This document shows, one piece after another, positions 1 to 9,502 of a stretch of DNA of 64,000 bases. The notes beneath the pieces were generated by a model. It searched no databases, was not told the DNA's origin, and saw only the letters and a program-made list of their open reading frames with translations. The stretch covers positions 620,001 to 684,000 of the forward strand of contig SAXG01000016.1 of assembly GCA_012932865.1 (NCBI GenBank). Reading direction: 5' to 3'. The position numbers were made by a program, and so were the translations under genes. Source of the stretch: Amylostereum areolatum. Lineage: Eukaryota; Basidiomycota; Agaricomycetes; Russulales; Stereaceae. Numbering within the stretch: the first letter of the stretch is position 1; each line of letters starts with the position of its first letter.

Positions 1-61
1 GACAGTCTACCCCTACGCCTACCTCGCACCCCTCTCTCCATCTACCTCTGCCGTCTCTACG

Positions 62-529
62 ATGTTAAAAACTCCCACCACGGACCTCCCGAACGCACCG
101 GTCTTCCTCCCGTTCAACGGAAAGCCGATCACCCCCCGCGACGACGCACCACTCCCCTACCCTTGGTCCGACGCCGTCACCGTCAACTGCCTCGTCCCTG
201 TACAGAACCTCTGCAAGAAAGATCCCTGGACCGCGCACGGCCTCAACTTCCGCATCTTCGAGTGGAGGTGGCACAAGGATCACGGTACTGTCGTCCTCGC
301 CCTATACGTCCGGATCACTACGTGCATCAACGTAGATCTCGAACGCCTTGAATTCACCCTCCACGCCCCCACCTACCACACATACCTCATCCAAGACGCC
401 CCCAACCCGATCCTCCAAACCAGTTTCACCTCTGTCTCCCAGTTTAACCGCCGGACCCCCGAATCCACCCCGCCACCAGTCCTCCGTCCCACCATCAAGG
501 GTAAGACCCTTCGTCGCCGCCACCACGAA
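62..529 (+). pseudogene. gag N-terminal part, cut off by an LTR
   Basis: This open frame of 156 codons starts with ATG at 62 and runs into the reversed LTR. It matches, with few changes, the leader of the element at 53,407-53,777 (minus strand), where it directly follows a 5' LTR. It is therefore the 5' internal region of the chromovirus and not a host gene. The last codon, GAA at 527-529, continues in frame into the minus-strand gag sequence below 6672 once one copy of the ACGAA duplication is discounted. The product would be the N-terminal, non-zinc-finger part of the structural protein. I recognise no domain in it. Confidence 0.75.
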
Positions 530-949
530 TGTCAGAAACGCAGTTTATGAGACCGATGAACCGCCTAAGTCGCGACGATGAGAGGAGCGAGAAGAAAATA
601 GATTCGAGAGTGCCGGGGTCTAGGGTAGTGCAACGTGCGCTACAGTACCGTATGACGAGATGGACAGTCTAGGGAAAAGGGAAGAGAAACACTGTCCTTA
701 TATACAAGTGGGAACGATGGTGCGATGCGATGCAATAGTGGTGCGAGCGGGGGGAACAATAGGAAAGGAGTCATGGGGCGGAGGACGAAGGTCCGGAGCA
801 GTGATGTCATAGATAAGGATGCGGAACCCCGCTCGGAAGTCCGGGCAATGACGTCGTTGAAGCATGTGATGCAAGGGAAAGTCATGTGCCGTGACACGTC
901 GCGTGTACGAGGTCTGCAAACGAAGAGAGAAATGGAGCGATCCGTGACA
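530..949 (-). repeat. Gypsy LTR, type A, reversed (3' LTR of the pol below)
   Basis: 420 bp with TGTCA...TGACA ends. Read on the minus strand it carries a TATA box (about 696-705) followed roughly 30 bp later by AGACTGTCCA, the probable transcript start. The polypurine tract abuts it at 950-966. It differs from the LTR at 6677-7099 at only about half a dozen positions, whereas the LTR at 8101-8520 is a clearly different subtype shared with the element at 49.5-54.2 kb. Confidence 0.9.
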
Positions 950-3900
950 TTACCCCCCCCTTTAAGACGCGCTTTCGCCTGGAGCGCGATGTCATCTGCA
1001 AGGGTAGATGCGAGAAAATCGTCAAAGGAGATGCCGAGGGAACGCACAGGGCGGGGTGCGTTTGGATGGCGTTTGTGGAAGGCGTCGATCATGTCGGTGA
1101 CCTTTGAGAGCGAGGAGCGAGGGAGCCAGGTATTCTCGGAGTCAGGATAGCCTACCCACTTGACGAGGTATTGTATGCCTTTCTTGTTGCGGGTCGGCTT
1201 CGAGTCGATGATGTCTTCAACGTCATATTCTTCTTCGTCATCAACGAGGTCAGGCGGCGGTTGTTCATAGTTTGGACCATGTGCCGTTGTCTCCTTGTAT
1301 GCGGTGAGCAGCGAAGCATGGAAGACTGGGTGGATTCTCCACGTCTTCGGCAGCTTCAGGCGGTAATTCACTGGGCTAATGACGTCAACGATCTCGAAGG
1401 GTCCAAATCGTTTGGCAGCAAGCTTAGCTTTCGGCCTCGTCGTCTTCAGGTTTTTGCCTTCGAGCCAGACCTTGTCTCCAACGGCGAACAGTGTCGATTT
1501 GCTGATCGTGTCACCATTGTAGTGCTTCATTAAGTCAGATGCGAGGGCAAGGCTGGCTTTGATCTCTTGTCGGACTTCTTCAAGTTGACGGAGGCGTTCT
1601 TCAACTGCAGGGACCTTTGAGGACGGGTTTACGGACGGGTACATCCTGGGGAGGAAGCCGTAGAGGACTTCAAAGGGAGCCTTTCCAGTAGCTGCATGGG
1701 TGCGAGAGTTGTGAGAAAACTCGAAGAAGGGCAACCACTTCACCCAGTCGTCTTGACGGTAGTTGCAGAATACTCGCAGAAACTGCTCGAGGTTCTGGTT
1801 CTCGCGTTCGGTTTGGCCGTCTGTCTGTGGGTGATACGCTGTGCTGAGGGCGGACTTGATCCCGAGCTTCTCGTTGAGTGTACGCATCACCTGTCCAGCA
1901 AATTGGGGTCCACGATCCGAGATGATCTTGTCTGCTAAGCCGTAGTGTCGGTATACCTTATCGAAGAGAATGTCGGCCGTGCCATCGCTGGTGATCTTCG
2001 TTGTACATGGGGTGGTAACCACCATCTTGGTGAGGCGATCGACCACGACATTGACGGCGTTATAGCCTTCGCAGTCAGGGAGTTCGACGATGAAGTCGGT
2101 GGAGATGACGCCAAATGGTCGATCGGGTACTTCGTTTGGGATCATGTCGACGTGGGGTCGGCTGCTCTGTGTCTTCGTCGACTGGCAGGTTGCGCATCCT
2201 GCTACAAAGTCGCGGACAAAGACAGACATGCCAGGCCACCAATATTCACGACTCACAAGCTCGTAAGTCTTGAAGCGACCGGGGTGTCCAGCCAGGGGCG
2301 ATTCATGGTACATTTTGACAATGTCGCGTCGCAACTCGTCATCCACAGGGACATATACCTTTCCTCTAAACAGGACCAGGCCTTCTTCGTAGTTCCACTC
2401 TTGAAGGTTCTTGACGAGTGTACGTGGTCCGTTTCGTAAGATGGCGTCCAGGGCTTGAACGACCTCGATGTCCTTGGTTTTGCAGTCGCGGATGCGTCGT
2501 CGGAGTTCGACATCACCGAGGGAGGTTACTGCTCCTGGCCTTGTTGCGCGTACTTGGAAGTACTTGGGGTCAAGCAATACGCGTTCCTTGTTGTCGTTTT
2601 CAACACCATCCTTGTGATCGGGTCGTCGAGACATTGGATCTGGGCGGTGGGAAATTCCTGGTTTATGAACGAGCGAGAAGTCAAATCGAGTGAGGAATAG
2701 AGCCCAACGTGCCTGTCGGCGGCTCAGCTTCTGTGCCGTCTTGAAGTGCTCCAGGTTCTTGTGATCTGTCCAGATTTCGACGGTGTCGGGGGCGCCTTCG
2801 AGGTAGTGGCGCCAGGCTTCAAGCGCACGGATGATCGCAAGCAGCTCCTTGTCGTAGATGTCGTAGTTCCGTTCCGGTTCCGATAGGGCCTTGGACAGAT
2901 ACGCCACTGGATGCCAGTGACCGTCGTCGCCTTTCTGCGAGAGTATACCTCCAGTAGCAAAGTCCGAGGCATCGACTTCAACGAGGTAAGGCTTCTTTGG
3001 GTCAGGCATGACTAAGACGGGGGAGGAAGTAAACGCAGCTTTCAGTGCGTCAAACGCAGTTTGGCAGTCCGTCGACCAGTCCCATGTGCAGTCCTTCTTT
3101 GTCAGATCAAATAGGGGCCGTGCAACCTTGGAGAAGTCCTTGATGAAACGTCGGTAGAAGTTGCCAAAGCCGAGGAAGGATTGCACATCTTTGACCGTTC
3201 GTGGTGTCGGCCAGTCCTGAATACCTGCTACCTTGACGGGGTCCATAGCGATCTTGTCGTGCGAGATGATGAGTCCGAGGTATTCGACAGAGTCTTGCTC
3301 AAAGACGCATTTCTCCGGTTTGAGGAAGAGGTCGTTGTCTTGCAAACGCTGCAGAACCTGCCGCACTATGGCACGGTGTTCGTCCATGGTGCGAGTGAAC
3401 ACCAAGATGTCGTCCATGTAGATGATGACCTTGCCCGAGTCGATGAGATCCTTGAACAGTTCATTCATCATTGCCTGAAATGTTGCAGGGGAGTTCATAA
3501 GCCCAAAGAACATCACCGTAGGTTCGAAGAGACCGCGATTCGTCTTGAACGCAGCCTTCCACTCGTCGCCTTCCTTGATGCGGACATTGTTGTAGCCCCA
3601 GCGAACATCCATCTTGGAGAAGATTTCTGCACCTTTGAGGCGGTCGACGATTTCAGAGATCAGTGGCAAGGGGTATTCATTCTTGACAGTGCCCTTGTTT
3701 AATTCTCGATAGTCCTGTACGGGACGCAGCTTTCCATCCTTTTTCTTCACAAAGAAGAACGGACTCGCCTGAGGTGACTTCGATGGGCGGATATAGCCCT
3801 TCTTCAGGTGGTCGTCGAGGAAGGTGTCGAGTTCGATCTGCTCGGAAGGTGAGAGGGGGTAGATCTTGCACGGTTTGGGTTCAAAGCCGTCTTTCATGTC

Positions 3901-5442
3901 GATAGCATGGTCCCATGGCCGCCGGTCAGGAAGTCGCTCGGAGGTTTTCTTGTCGAATACAGGCGCAAAGTCGCGGTACGGCGGGGGGACTAAGTCTTCA
4001 AAGGTTTGCGGGCGTGCGTTCTCTTTCGAATGCTCTGCAAGCTCCTGCGCTTTTGTAAAGCCCGCGCGGATGGGTATTGCATCTGGATTAGGACCATCGG
4101 TTTCAGGGAGGATTCCGGCGCGGCGTAGTCCATTGATCTCCCAGTCTCGGAATACCATGGGCCGCTCGTCGTCGTCTTCAGTGAAGAGTCGTGCGGGTAG
4201 AGGGGAGCGATGGACCGTGCGGACGCGAACACCTTTGACTCTGCGTGCAGGAATAACATAAGTGGGGACTGGGGTCCAGGACACATATGCCGGCTCTGGG
4301 AAGGGATCGTCCACGACGAGAGGTGTCCTCGGGGTTTTACCTGCTTCAACCTTACGCTGTGATTGGACCGATGATGGTTTCCGTGGCTTGGTTGCGAGGT
4401 TCGTCACAGGAGGTTTGGACAGAGTGCACGAGGGAGGGCAGCGGAGCATGTCAACACGGTCTCGTTGCCAGTCTATGGTGGGATTGTGCTCGTCGAGCCA
4501 GTCTGTTCCAAGGATCATGTCATGATCGCCGATGTCGGTGATGAAGAACTCAGCTTCTTCCTCATGGTACGCCTTTGAATCTTGCGAGTATATCCGGATC
4601 CGCTGGGTCGTTGTGTCGCGTACCCAGCCCATGACGTTCTCGGTGCCATCCACATTACGCACGGGGAACTGGTTTTCTAGTTTTCTTGTGGTGAGCTTCT
4701 TGCGTTCAACGAAGCTTCGGTTCAGGATAATTCCTTCTGCGCCGCTATCAAGCAGCGCGTCTGCGTCGATTTCTCTTTTGGTGACTCGTCCGATCAGCTT
4801 GACTTTGAGCGTGATCGATGGTGTTTGCCTGTTCTTGGTGACAGTAGACAGATACAAACACGGGGGATACGATTGCTCACAGGTATGCATGGATGATAAT
4901 ACAGCGAAACGATTCGACGATGATACCAAAAGTCCTTTGCCTCCACCAGACGACGCGACTGGGGGGCGTTTCAAAAATCCTGCGATTCCAGGATGTCCTT
5001 CAACAGCGCTACTGCCTGCTCCTTGCCTTCCGCGTCCAGATCCTTCAGCTGGCGAGTGATCGCCGCGATGGTTTTGGATGGGTCGGGAGCTGCTTTCGCA
5101 GTGGACGGAGCCGTGTTCGTCGGCAGGGGAGGGGCCTTGGACCCAGTCTCTACTGCGCCCACCCGTCGCGCGCTCGAGTCGCGGTTGGGGCAGTCGCGAG
5201 AGACGTGACCGGCTTGTCGACACATGAAGCACTTGCCTTCGCGCATCATCTTTGCGCGCTCGTCGTCCGTCAGCTTTGCAGGGCGGGTCGAGGTGTTGGT
5301 GAAGGCGCCGACTCGGCGCGACGAGGAGTCGTTGGTCGAACCGTTCGAGGTGAGCGCGACAGCCCCCTTGGACTGACTGCTCTTCCTCTCCGGGTTCTCT
5401 TCGAGCCACTGGTGGTTGATGCGGCAGGCGCGCTCCTTCCAC
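640..5442 (-). CDS. pol: Chromovirus Pol: protease, RT, RNase H, integrase, chromodomain
   Basis: A 1600-codon open frame. In order: aspartic protease with LLDSGAEG (about residue 230), reverse transcriptase with YMDD (about 675), RNase H with EVDASDFATGG and WTDHKN, integrase zinc finger (H-H then CATC), integrase core with DFI, SDRGPQF and a TERENQ glutamate, and near residue 1405 a chromodomain (YLVKWVGYPDSENTW). This order defines a Ty3/Gypsy chromovirus. The first 150 or so codons overlap gag in another frame and are probably not translated from an own start; expression is likely by a -1 frameshift from gag. The frame runs through the polypurine tract into the LTR. An extra G there gives this copy a C-terminus unlike the two other copies, whose frames end about 70 bp inside the LTR. 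The polymerase is otherwise uninterrupted. Confidence 0.92.
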   Translation of the reverse strand: MEGARLPHQPPVARREPGEEEQSVQGGCRAHLERFDQRLLVAPSRRLHQHLDPPCKADGRRARKDDARRQVLHVSTSRSRLSRLPQPRLERATGGRSRDWVQGPSPADEHGSVHCESSSRPIQNHRGDHSPAEGSGRGRQGAGSSAVEGHPGIAGFLKRPPVASSGGGKGLLVSSSNRFAVLSSMHTCEQSYPPCLYLSTVTKNRQTPSITLKVKLIGRVTKREIDADALLDSGAEGIILNRSFVERKKLTTRKLENQFPVRNVDGTENVMGWVRDTTTQRIRIYSQDSKAYHEEEAEFFITDIGDHDMILGTDWLDEHNPTIDWQRDRVDMLRCPPSCTLSKPPVTNLATKPRKPSSVQSQRKVEAGKTPRTPLVVDDPFPEPAYVSWTPVPTYVIPARRVKGVRVRTVHRSPLPARLFTEDDDERPMVFRDWEINGLRRAGILPETDGPNPDAIPIRAGFTKAQELAEHSKENARPQTFEDLVPPPYRDFAPVFDKKTSERLPDRRPWDHAIDMKDGFEPKPCKIYPLSPSEQIELDTFLDDHLKKGYIRPSKSPQASPFFFVKKKDGKLRPVQDYRELNKGTVKNEYPLPLISEIVDRLKGAEIFSKMDVRWGYNNVRIKEGDEWKAAFKTNRGLFEPTVMFFGLMNSPATFQAMMNELFKDLIDSGKVIIYMDDILVFTRTMDEHRAIVRQVLQRLQDNDLFLKPEKCVFEQDSVEYLGLIISHDKIAMDPVKVAGIQDWPTPRTVKDVQSFLGFGNFYRRFIKDFSKVARPLFDLTKKDCTWDWSTDCQTAFDALKAAFTSSPVLVMPDPKKPYLVEVDASDFATGGILSQKGDDGHWHPVAYLSKALSEPERNYDIYDKELLAIIRALEAWRHYLEGAPDTVEIWTDHKNLEHFKTAQKLSRRQARWALFLTRFDFSLVHKPGISHRPDPMSRRPDHKDGVENDNKERVLLDPKYFQVRATRPGAVTSLGDVELRRRIRDCKTKDIEVVQALDAILRNGPRTLVKNLQEWNYEEGLVLFRGKVYVPVDDELRRDIVKMYHESPLAGHPGRFKTYELVSREYWWPGMSVFVRDFVAGCATCQSTKTQSSRPHVDMIPNEVPDRPFGVISTDFIVELPDCEGYNAVNVVVDRLTKMVVTTPCTTKITSDGTADILFDKVYRHYGLADKIISDRGPQFAGQVMRTLNEKLGIKSALSTAYHPQTDGQTERENQNLEQFLRVFCNYRQDDWVKWLPFFEFSHNSRTHAATGKAPFEVLYGFLPRMYPSVNPSSKVPAVEERLRQLEEVRQEIKASLALASDLMKHYNGDTISKSTLFAVGDKVWLEGKNLKTTRPKAKLAAKRFGPFEIVDVISPVNYRLKLPKTWRIHPVFHASLLTAYKETTAHGPNYEQPPPDLVDDEEEYDVEDIIDSKPTRNKKGIQYLVKWVGYPDSENTWLPRSSLSKVTDMIDAFHKRHPNAPRPVRSLGISFDDFLASTLADDIALQAKARLKGGGNVTDRSISLFVCRPRTRDVSRHMTFPCITCFNDVIARTSERGSASLSMTSLLRTFVLRPMTPFLLFPPLAPLLHRIAPSFPLVYKDSVSLPFSLDCPSRHTVL
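950..966 (-). promoter_or_regulatory. Polypurine tract of the reversed element
   Basis: On the minus strand this reads CTTAAA, a run of eight G, then TAA, directly before the LTR. It is the expected plus-strand primer site. Copies at 8085-8100 and 49,874-49,889 have seven G. The extra G here shifts the frame of the overlapping pol 3' end. Confidence 0.8.
4971..4980 (-). promoter_or_regulatory. Candidate -1 frameshift site at the gag stop
   Basis: The minus strand reads GGATTTTTGA: gag ends GAT TTT TGA, while the pol frame reads GGA TTT TTG across the same run of five T. Pol lies in the -1 frame relative to gag and is open here, so slippage on the T run would bypass the gag stop. This is inference from frame geometry; I did not establish a stimulatory stem-loop. 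Confidence 0.4.
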
Positions 5443-6671
5443 TCCGCGAGCTTGGTGGGGAACGGGTACGACCGGGCCACCTGCTTGCCGAGGTCACGCT
5501 GAAGTCCCTTCTTGAAAAAGTGGATTAGCGCCTCGTCGTCGTACGCTGACATGGTTGCCAGCATCTCAAACTCGGTGATAAAGTCAGTGACGTCCCGGGT
5601 GGTCATTGCGAGCTCGTTGATCTTACGCTGAGCCTCTATCTTCGGATCGACGGGCACGAAGTCTTTGCCAAACCTCTCGAAGAGCTCTTTGTAGGAGCTA
5701 TAGTGGAGTGTGGGGGGCGTGGGGTCGAGGGTGTCGGCGTCTTCCTTCTCGTCTTCGTCGGCGAAGAGTTCCATGCGGCGATGCGTGGCCCAGGCTTTCG
5801 CCGTGTCGTCCTCCATCAGGCTGAGGAGGAGCATCATCTTGGCGTCATCTGTGGCATAAACATCCTTGTTAACGCGCAGGAACATGCGGAGCTCAAGGGA
5901 GAACCGGAGGGTGTCGCGTCTATCGCCTTTGAATGGCTTTGGCTTGGGGCCGATCTCCCGCTTGGAGACGGCAGGTTTGGATTCGGCGTCGGACATCTTG
6001 TCGAAGGGGAGGGGGACGGTGAGGGATTGGGCAAGTTCTTGATCAAGGCGGCGTAGAGTTTCTCGTCGGCATTCTTCTGCTTCTTCAACTTCGTCCTCAA
6101 CTTGTTTTGCGACAAGGAAGTCGGCGGGGGTGAGGAATTGCTGGTTATGATGCCACGACCAGTGATCTTGGACGGGACTGAACGAAGTGGGCTGCCACTC
6201 AACTACTGATCGTCCTGGGGTTCCGTTCTTGTTCCGTCTATAGGCGTACCACTTCCCAGTTGTGTCGTTGTGGTTGATCCCTTCTGGGACTTCGATTACA
6301 GTACGTCGACGGGGTGGGGGCGAGTTGGTCGGAGGGGGGTTCAGGAAGCGCTGTAGAACGTCCGCAGCGGTGGCAAAATCCGATTCTTCGACGTAGGGTT
6401 GTTCGTCGCGGTCGTCGAAGTACCAGTCTCGACGTTGCCGGTTTGGTTCGTCGTGTAGCCAACGTACGGATTCCTTAGTCTGCTGCGAGGTGAGGATATA
6501 GTATTCTTCAGGACAGTAGTCTCGAAAGACGCCTGGGGGAAGGTTCGGGGTGGGGGGACGAGGGGCTGTGGAGGACGTGATGATGGTCTAGAAGAAGTCC
6601 GCCGCGATGGGGCGACGGCCGAGGAGTTTCTTGGTGAGGTAGCCGGCTTTTACTGCCTGGCGGATCTTGTG
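4971..6671 (-). CDS. gag: Chromovirus Gag, distal part with CCHC zinc knuckle
   Basis: From the ATG at 5996 the frame encodes 341 residues with a zinc knuckle CFMCRQAGHVSRDC near residue 255. The same frame is open upstream to 6590, and beyond one TAG (6588-6590) to the ACGAA junction at 6672, where it joins in frame to the leader at 62-529. Gag packages the RNA genome in cytoplasmic particles. The split by an LTR plus the TAG make this copy non-functional as a full-length protein, although the 5996 start could still yield the capsid and nucleocapsid part. It overlaps pol by about 470 bp. Confidence 0.8.
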
Positions 6672-6676
6672 TTCGT

Positions 6677-7099
6677 TGTCACGGATCGCTCCATTTCTCT
6701 CTTCGTTTGCAGACCTCGTACACGCGACGTGTCACGGCACATGACTTTCCCTTGCATCACATGCTTCAACGACGTCATTGCCCGGACTTCCGAGCGGGGT
6801 TCCGCATCCTTATCTATGACATCACTGCTCCGGACCTTCGTCCTCCGCCCCATGACTCCTTTCCTATTGTTCCCCCCGCTCGCACCACTATTGCATCGCA
6901 TCGCACCATCGTTCCCACTTGTATATAAGGACAGTGTTTCTCTTCTCTTTTCCCTAGACTGTCCATCTCGTCATACGGTACTGTAGCGCACGTTGCACTA
7001 CCCTAGACCCCGGCACTCTCAAATCTATTGTTTCTTCTCGCTCCTCCCATCGTCGCGACTTAGGCGGTTTCATCGGTCTCATAAACTGCGTTTCTGACA
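6677..7099 (+). repeat. Gypsy LTR, type A, direct orientation
   Basis: 423 bp, TGTCAC...TCTGACA. The U3 half is identical to the reversed LTR at 530-949 wherever I compared it. On its left is TTCGT (6672-6676), the complement of ACGAA at 525-529. On its right it is fused to the middle of integrase instead of a leader. TATA box near 6920; AGACTGTCCA at about 6957-6966. Confidence 0.9.
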
Positions 7100-7100
7100 C

Positions 7101-8168
7101 CGACACTACGGCTTAGCAGACAAGATCATCTCGGATCGTGGACCCCAATTTGCTGGACAGGTGATGCGTACACTCAACGAGAAGCTCGGGATCAAGTCCG
7201 CCCTCAGCACAGCGTATCACCCACAGACAGACGGCCAAACCGAACGCGAGAACCAGAACCTCGAGCAGTTCCTGCGAGTATTCTGCAACTACCGTCAAGA
7301 CGACTGGGTGAAGTGGTTACCCTTCTTCGAGTTTTCTCACAACTCTCGCACCCATTCAGCTACTGGAAAGGCTCCCTTTGAAGTCCTCTACGGCTTCCTC
7401 CCGAAAATGTACCCCTCCGTAAACCCGTCCTCAAAGGTCCCTGCAGTTGAAGAACGCCTCCGTCAACTTGAAGAAGTCCGACAGGAGATCAAGGCCAGCC
7501 TTGCCCTCGCATCAGACTTGATGAAGCACTACAATGGCGACACGGTCAGCGAATCAACGCAGTTTGCTGTCGGAGACAAAGTATGGCTCGAAGGCAAAAA
7601 CCTGAAGACGACGAGACCGAAAGCTAAGCTTGCTGCCAAACGATTTGGACCCTTCGAAATCATTGACGTCATCAGCCCAGTCAACTACCGCTTGAAGCTG
7701 CCGAAGACGTGGCGAATCCATCCAGTCTTCCATGCCTCGTTGCTCACCGCGTACAAGGAGACAGCCGCTCACGGGCCAAATTATGAACAGCCGCCACCAG
7801 ACCTCATCGACGATGAAGAAGAATACGACGTTGAAGACATTGTCGACTCTAAACCAACTCGTAACAAGAAAGGTATTCAGTACCTCGTCAAGTGGGCCGG
7901 CTATCCCGACTCCGAAAACACCTGGCTCCCGCGTTCGTCGCTCTCAAAGGTTACCAACATGATTGACGCTTTCCACAAGCGCCATCCAAACGCGCCCCGC
8001 CCCGTGCGTTCCCTCGGCATCTCCTTTGACGATTTTCTCGCATCCACCCTTGCAGATGACATCGCGCTCCAGGCGAAAGCGCGTCTTAAAGGGGGGGTAA
8101 TGTCACGGATCGCTCCATTTCTTTCTTCGTTTGCAGACCTTGTACACGCGACGCGTCACGGCACATGA
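7101..8168 (+). pseudogene. Truncated integrase-chromodomain remnant of a second chromovirus copy
   Basis: The frame opens abruptly at RHYGLADK inside the integrase core and continues through TERENQ to the chromodomain (YLVKWAGYPDSENTW), ending inside the right LTR at 8168. Residue differences from the long pol at 640-5442 match those of the copy at 49.8-52.8 kb (for example WAGYP instead of WVGYP), so this belongs to subtype B although the LTR on its left is subtype A. At the join, LTR end + ACC meets ACC + GACAC in pol, an end-joining-like deletion at a 3-bp match. No catalytic activity is expected. Confidence 0.85.
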
Positions 8169-8520
8169 CTTTCCTTCACATCACATGCTCCAACGACGTC
8201 ACTGCCCGGACTTCCGAACGGGGTTCCGCATTCTTATCTATGACATCATTGCTCTGGACTTCCGCCCTCCTCCCCATGACTCCTTTCTTATTGTTCCCCC
8301 CGCTCGCACCACTATCGCATCACATCGCACCATCGTTCCCACTTGTATATAAGGACAGTATCTGTTTTCCCTTTTCCTCAGACTGTCCATCTCGTCATAC
8401 GGTACTGTAGCGCACGTTGCACTACCCTAGACCCCGGCACTCTCGAATCTATTTTCTTCTCGCTCCTCCCATCGTCGCGACTTAGGCGATTCATCGGTCT
8501 CATAAACTGTGTTTCTGACA
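8101..8520 (+). repeat. Gypsy LTR, type B, direct orientation
   Basis: 420 bp directly after a polypurine tract (8085-8100). Its sequence groups with the LTRs at 49.5 and 53.8 kb and not with its two neighbours. The right flank GGACT starts a different sequence. Confidence 0.88.
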
Positions 8521-9502
8521 GGACTGATCACGGACTGCGCCCTCATTCGTACGCATATTCTCCTCGGACTTCTCTACTATACCAGTTTCTATCGCTATGA
8601 GGAAGGCGAACGCTTGATAGTCTCCCCACGACGCGCTGGACGCATCGCTTACTTACGACTCAGTCTTGATTACGTACGAATCATCGCTTACGATTGCTGG
8701 CAAAGATTACATCATTGCCCCTCCGCATCGTAAGGATAAAAGGGAAAGCCACAACGACAACGACATCCTCAGACATCGTCTAACAAAACCCACTCGCATC
8801 ACTCGAACCTACCAAAATGTCTTCTACCCTCGCCTCGTCCTCACGCAACCTCTCCACCGTCGACACCACTCCTCCTGCCACTCCTCCTCCCTCGCCCATT
8901 CCTTCGCGTACTCCCACGCCCGACCCACGCGACGAAGAACTCCTTCGTCATCTCAAGCGAGTCACGGAGCTCCTAAGCCGTCCGGACGTCGCTCGCGCCC
9001 TGAAGAGGCCGAGAAGCCTCGACGAAGAAGCGTTGCAGGAATCGAAGGGGAGGTGCGGCATCAAAGGACTCTTCAAGAGGCATGAGCCCCGGTTCAGAGA
9101 CCCCGACGACCCCGTCATGACGGCGAGGATAGGGCATAGGTTGGGATCTCCCACGATGGACGGGGAGGATATGAAGGTAGTGGAGTCGTGGTTGAAGCGG
9201 TAGAATAGAATTCTATCGCCCGATTTTGAGCGAACATAAGAAGAGTGAACGTCAAAATAAGAAAAATCAGAAAACACGATGCAGCCCACTCAATCACCCG
9301 ATCTCACAATGTTCGCCGCGACCACTCCACGATCAATCGTCATCGTCATAAGTGTGATCGTGACACTTACCGCCCTTACCGCCCTCACATCAATAATCTT
9401 CATCCACCGATGGCGTCGACCGAACGAACGTGTTCAAGAACTTCCCATGGAACCCATTCGATTCGCAAATCGACGAGACGTCGACTCTAGAGAGGGGGAT
9501 AG
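8521..9502 (+). mobile_element. 3' internal remnant of a second LTR element, ending in a polypurine tract
   Basis: The segment ends in CTCTAGAGAGGGGGATAG (9485-9502), a purine-rich tract directly before an LTR that starts TGTTACAAC. So 8521-9502, or its right part, is probably the 3' internal region of that element. It holds a 128-codon frame (8817-9203) and a small membrane-type frame (9279 on). No protease, reverse transcriptase or integrase is visible, so the element is non-autonomous or deleted. The left end is set by the chromovirus LTR and may not be its true end. Confidence 0.5.
8817..9203 (+). CDS. Hypothetical 128-residue protein
   Basis: Starts after an AACCTACCAAA context at 8817. 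Residues 1-40 are rich in Ser, Thr and Pro (TPPATPPPSPIPSRTPTPD). The rest is charged and probably helical (DEELLRHLKRVTELL, then VVESWLKR at the end). I do not recognise a family. It lies between a chromovirus LTR and a polypurine tract, so a retrotransposon origin (gag-like or accessory) is as likely as a host gene. No intron is needed to read it. Confidence 0.4.
   Translation: MSSTLASSSRNLSTVDTTPPATPPPSPIPSRTPTPDPRDEELLRHLKRVTELLSRPDVARALKRPRSLDEEALQESKGRCGIKGLFKRHEPRFRDPDDPVMTARIGHRLGSPTMDGEDMKVVESWLKR

Larger units (their letters stand above)
1..8520. mobile_element. Rearranged Ty3/Gypsy chromovirus cluster
   Basis: Three LTRs of about 420 bp (530-949 reversed, 6677-7099 direct, 8101-8520 direct) divide the cluster. 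Order from the left: a forward gag leader (1-529), a reversed LTR, reversed pol and gag (950-6676), a direct LTR, a forward integrase-chromodomain remnant, and a direct LTR. The five bases ACGAA end the leader at 525-529, and their complement TTCGT stands at 6672-6676 just outside the second LTR. The gag frame that stops at 529 resumes exactly at 6671 on the minus strand. So one gag gene was split by LTR ends with a 5-bp duplication and its distal part was inverted. The matching left LTR should lie just left of base 1, because the window opens about 4 bp inside the internal region, judging from the element at 49.5-54.2 kb. Confidence 0.85.

Noticed and set aside
1171..4525. Plus-strand open frames opposite pol
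   Set aside because: They recur at the same relative place opposite the second pol copy and mirror its codon structure. The minus-strand frames carry all recognisable motifs.
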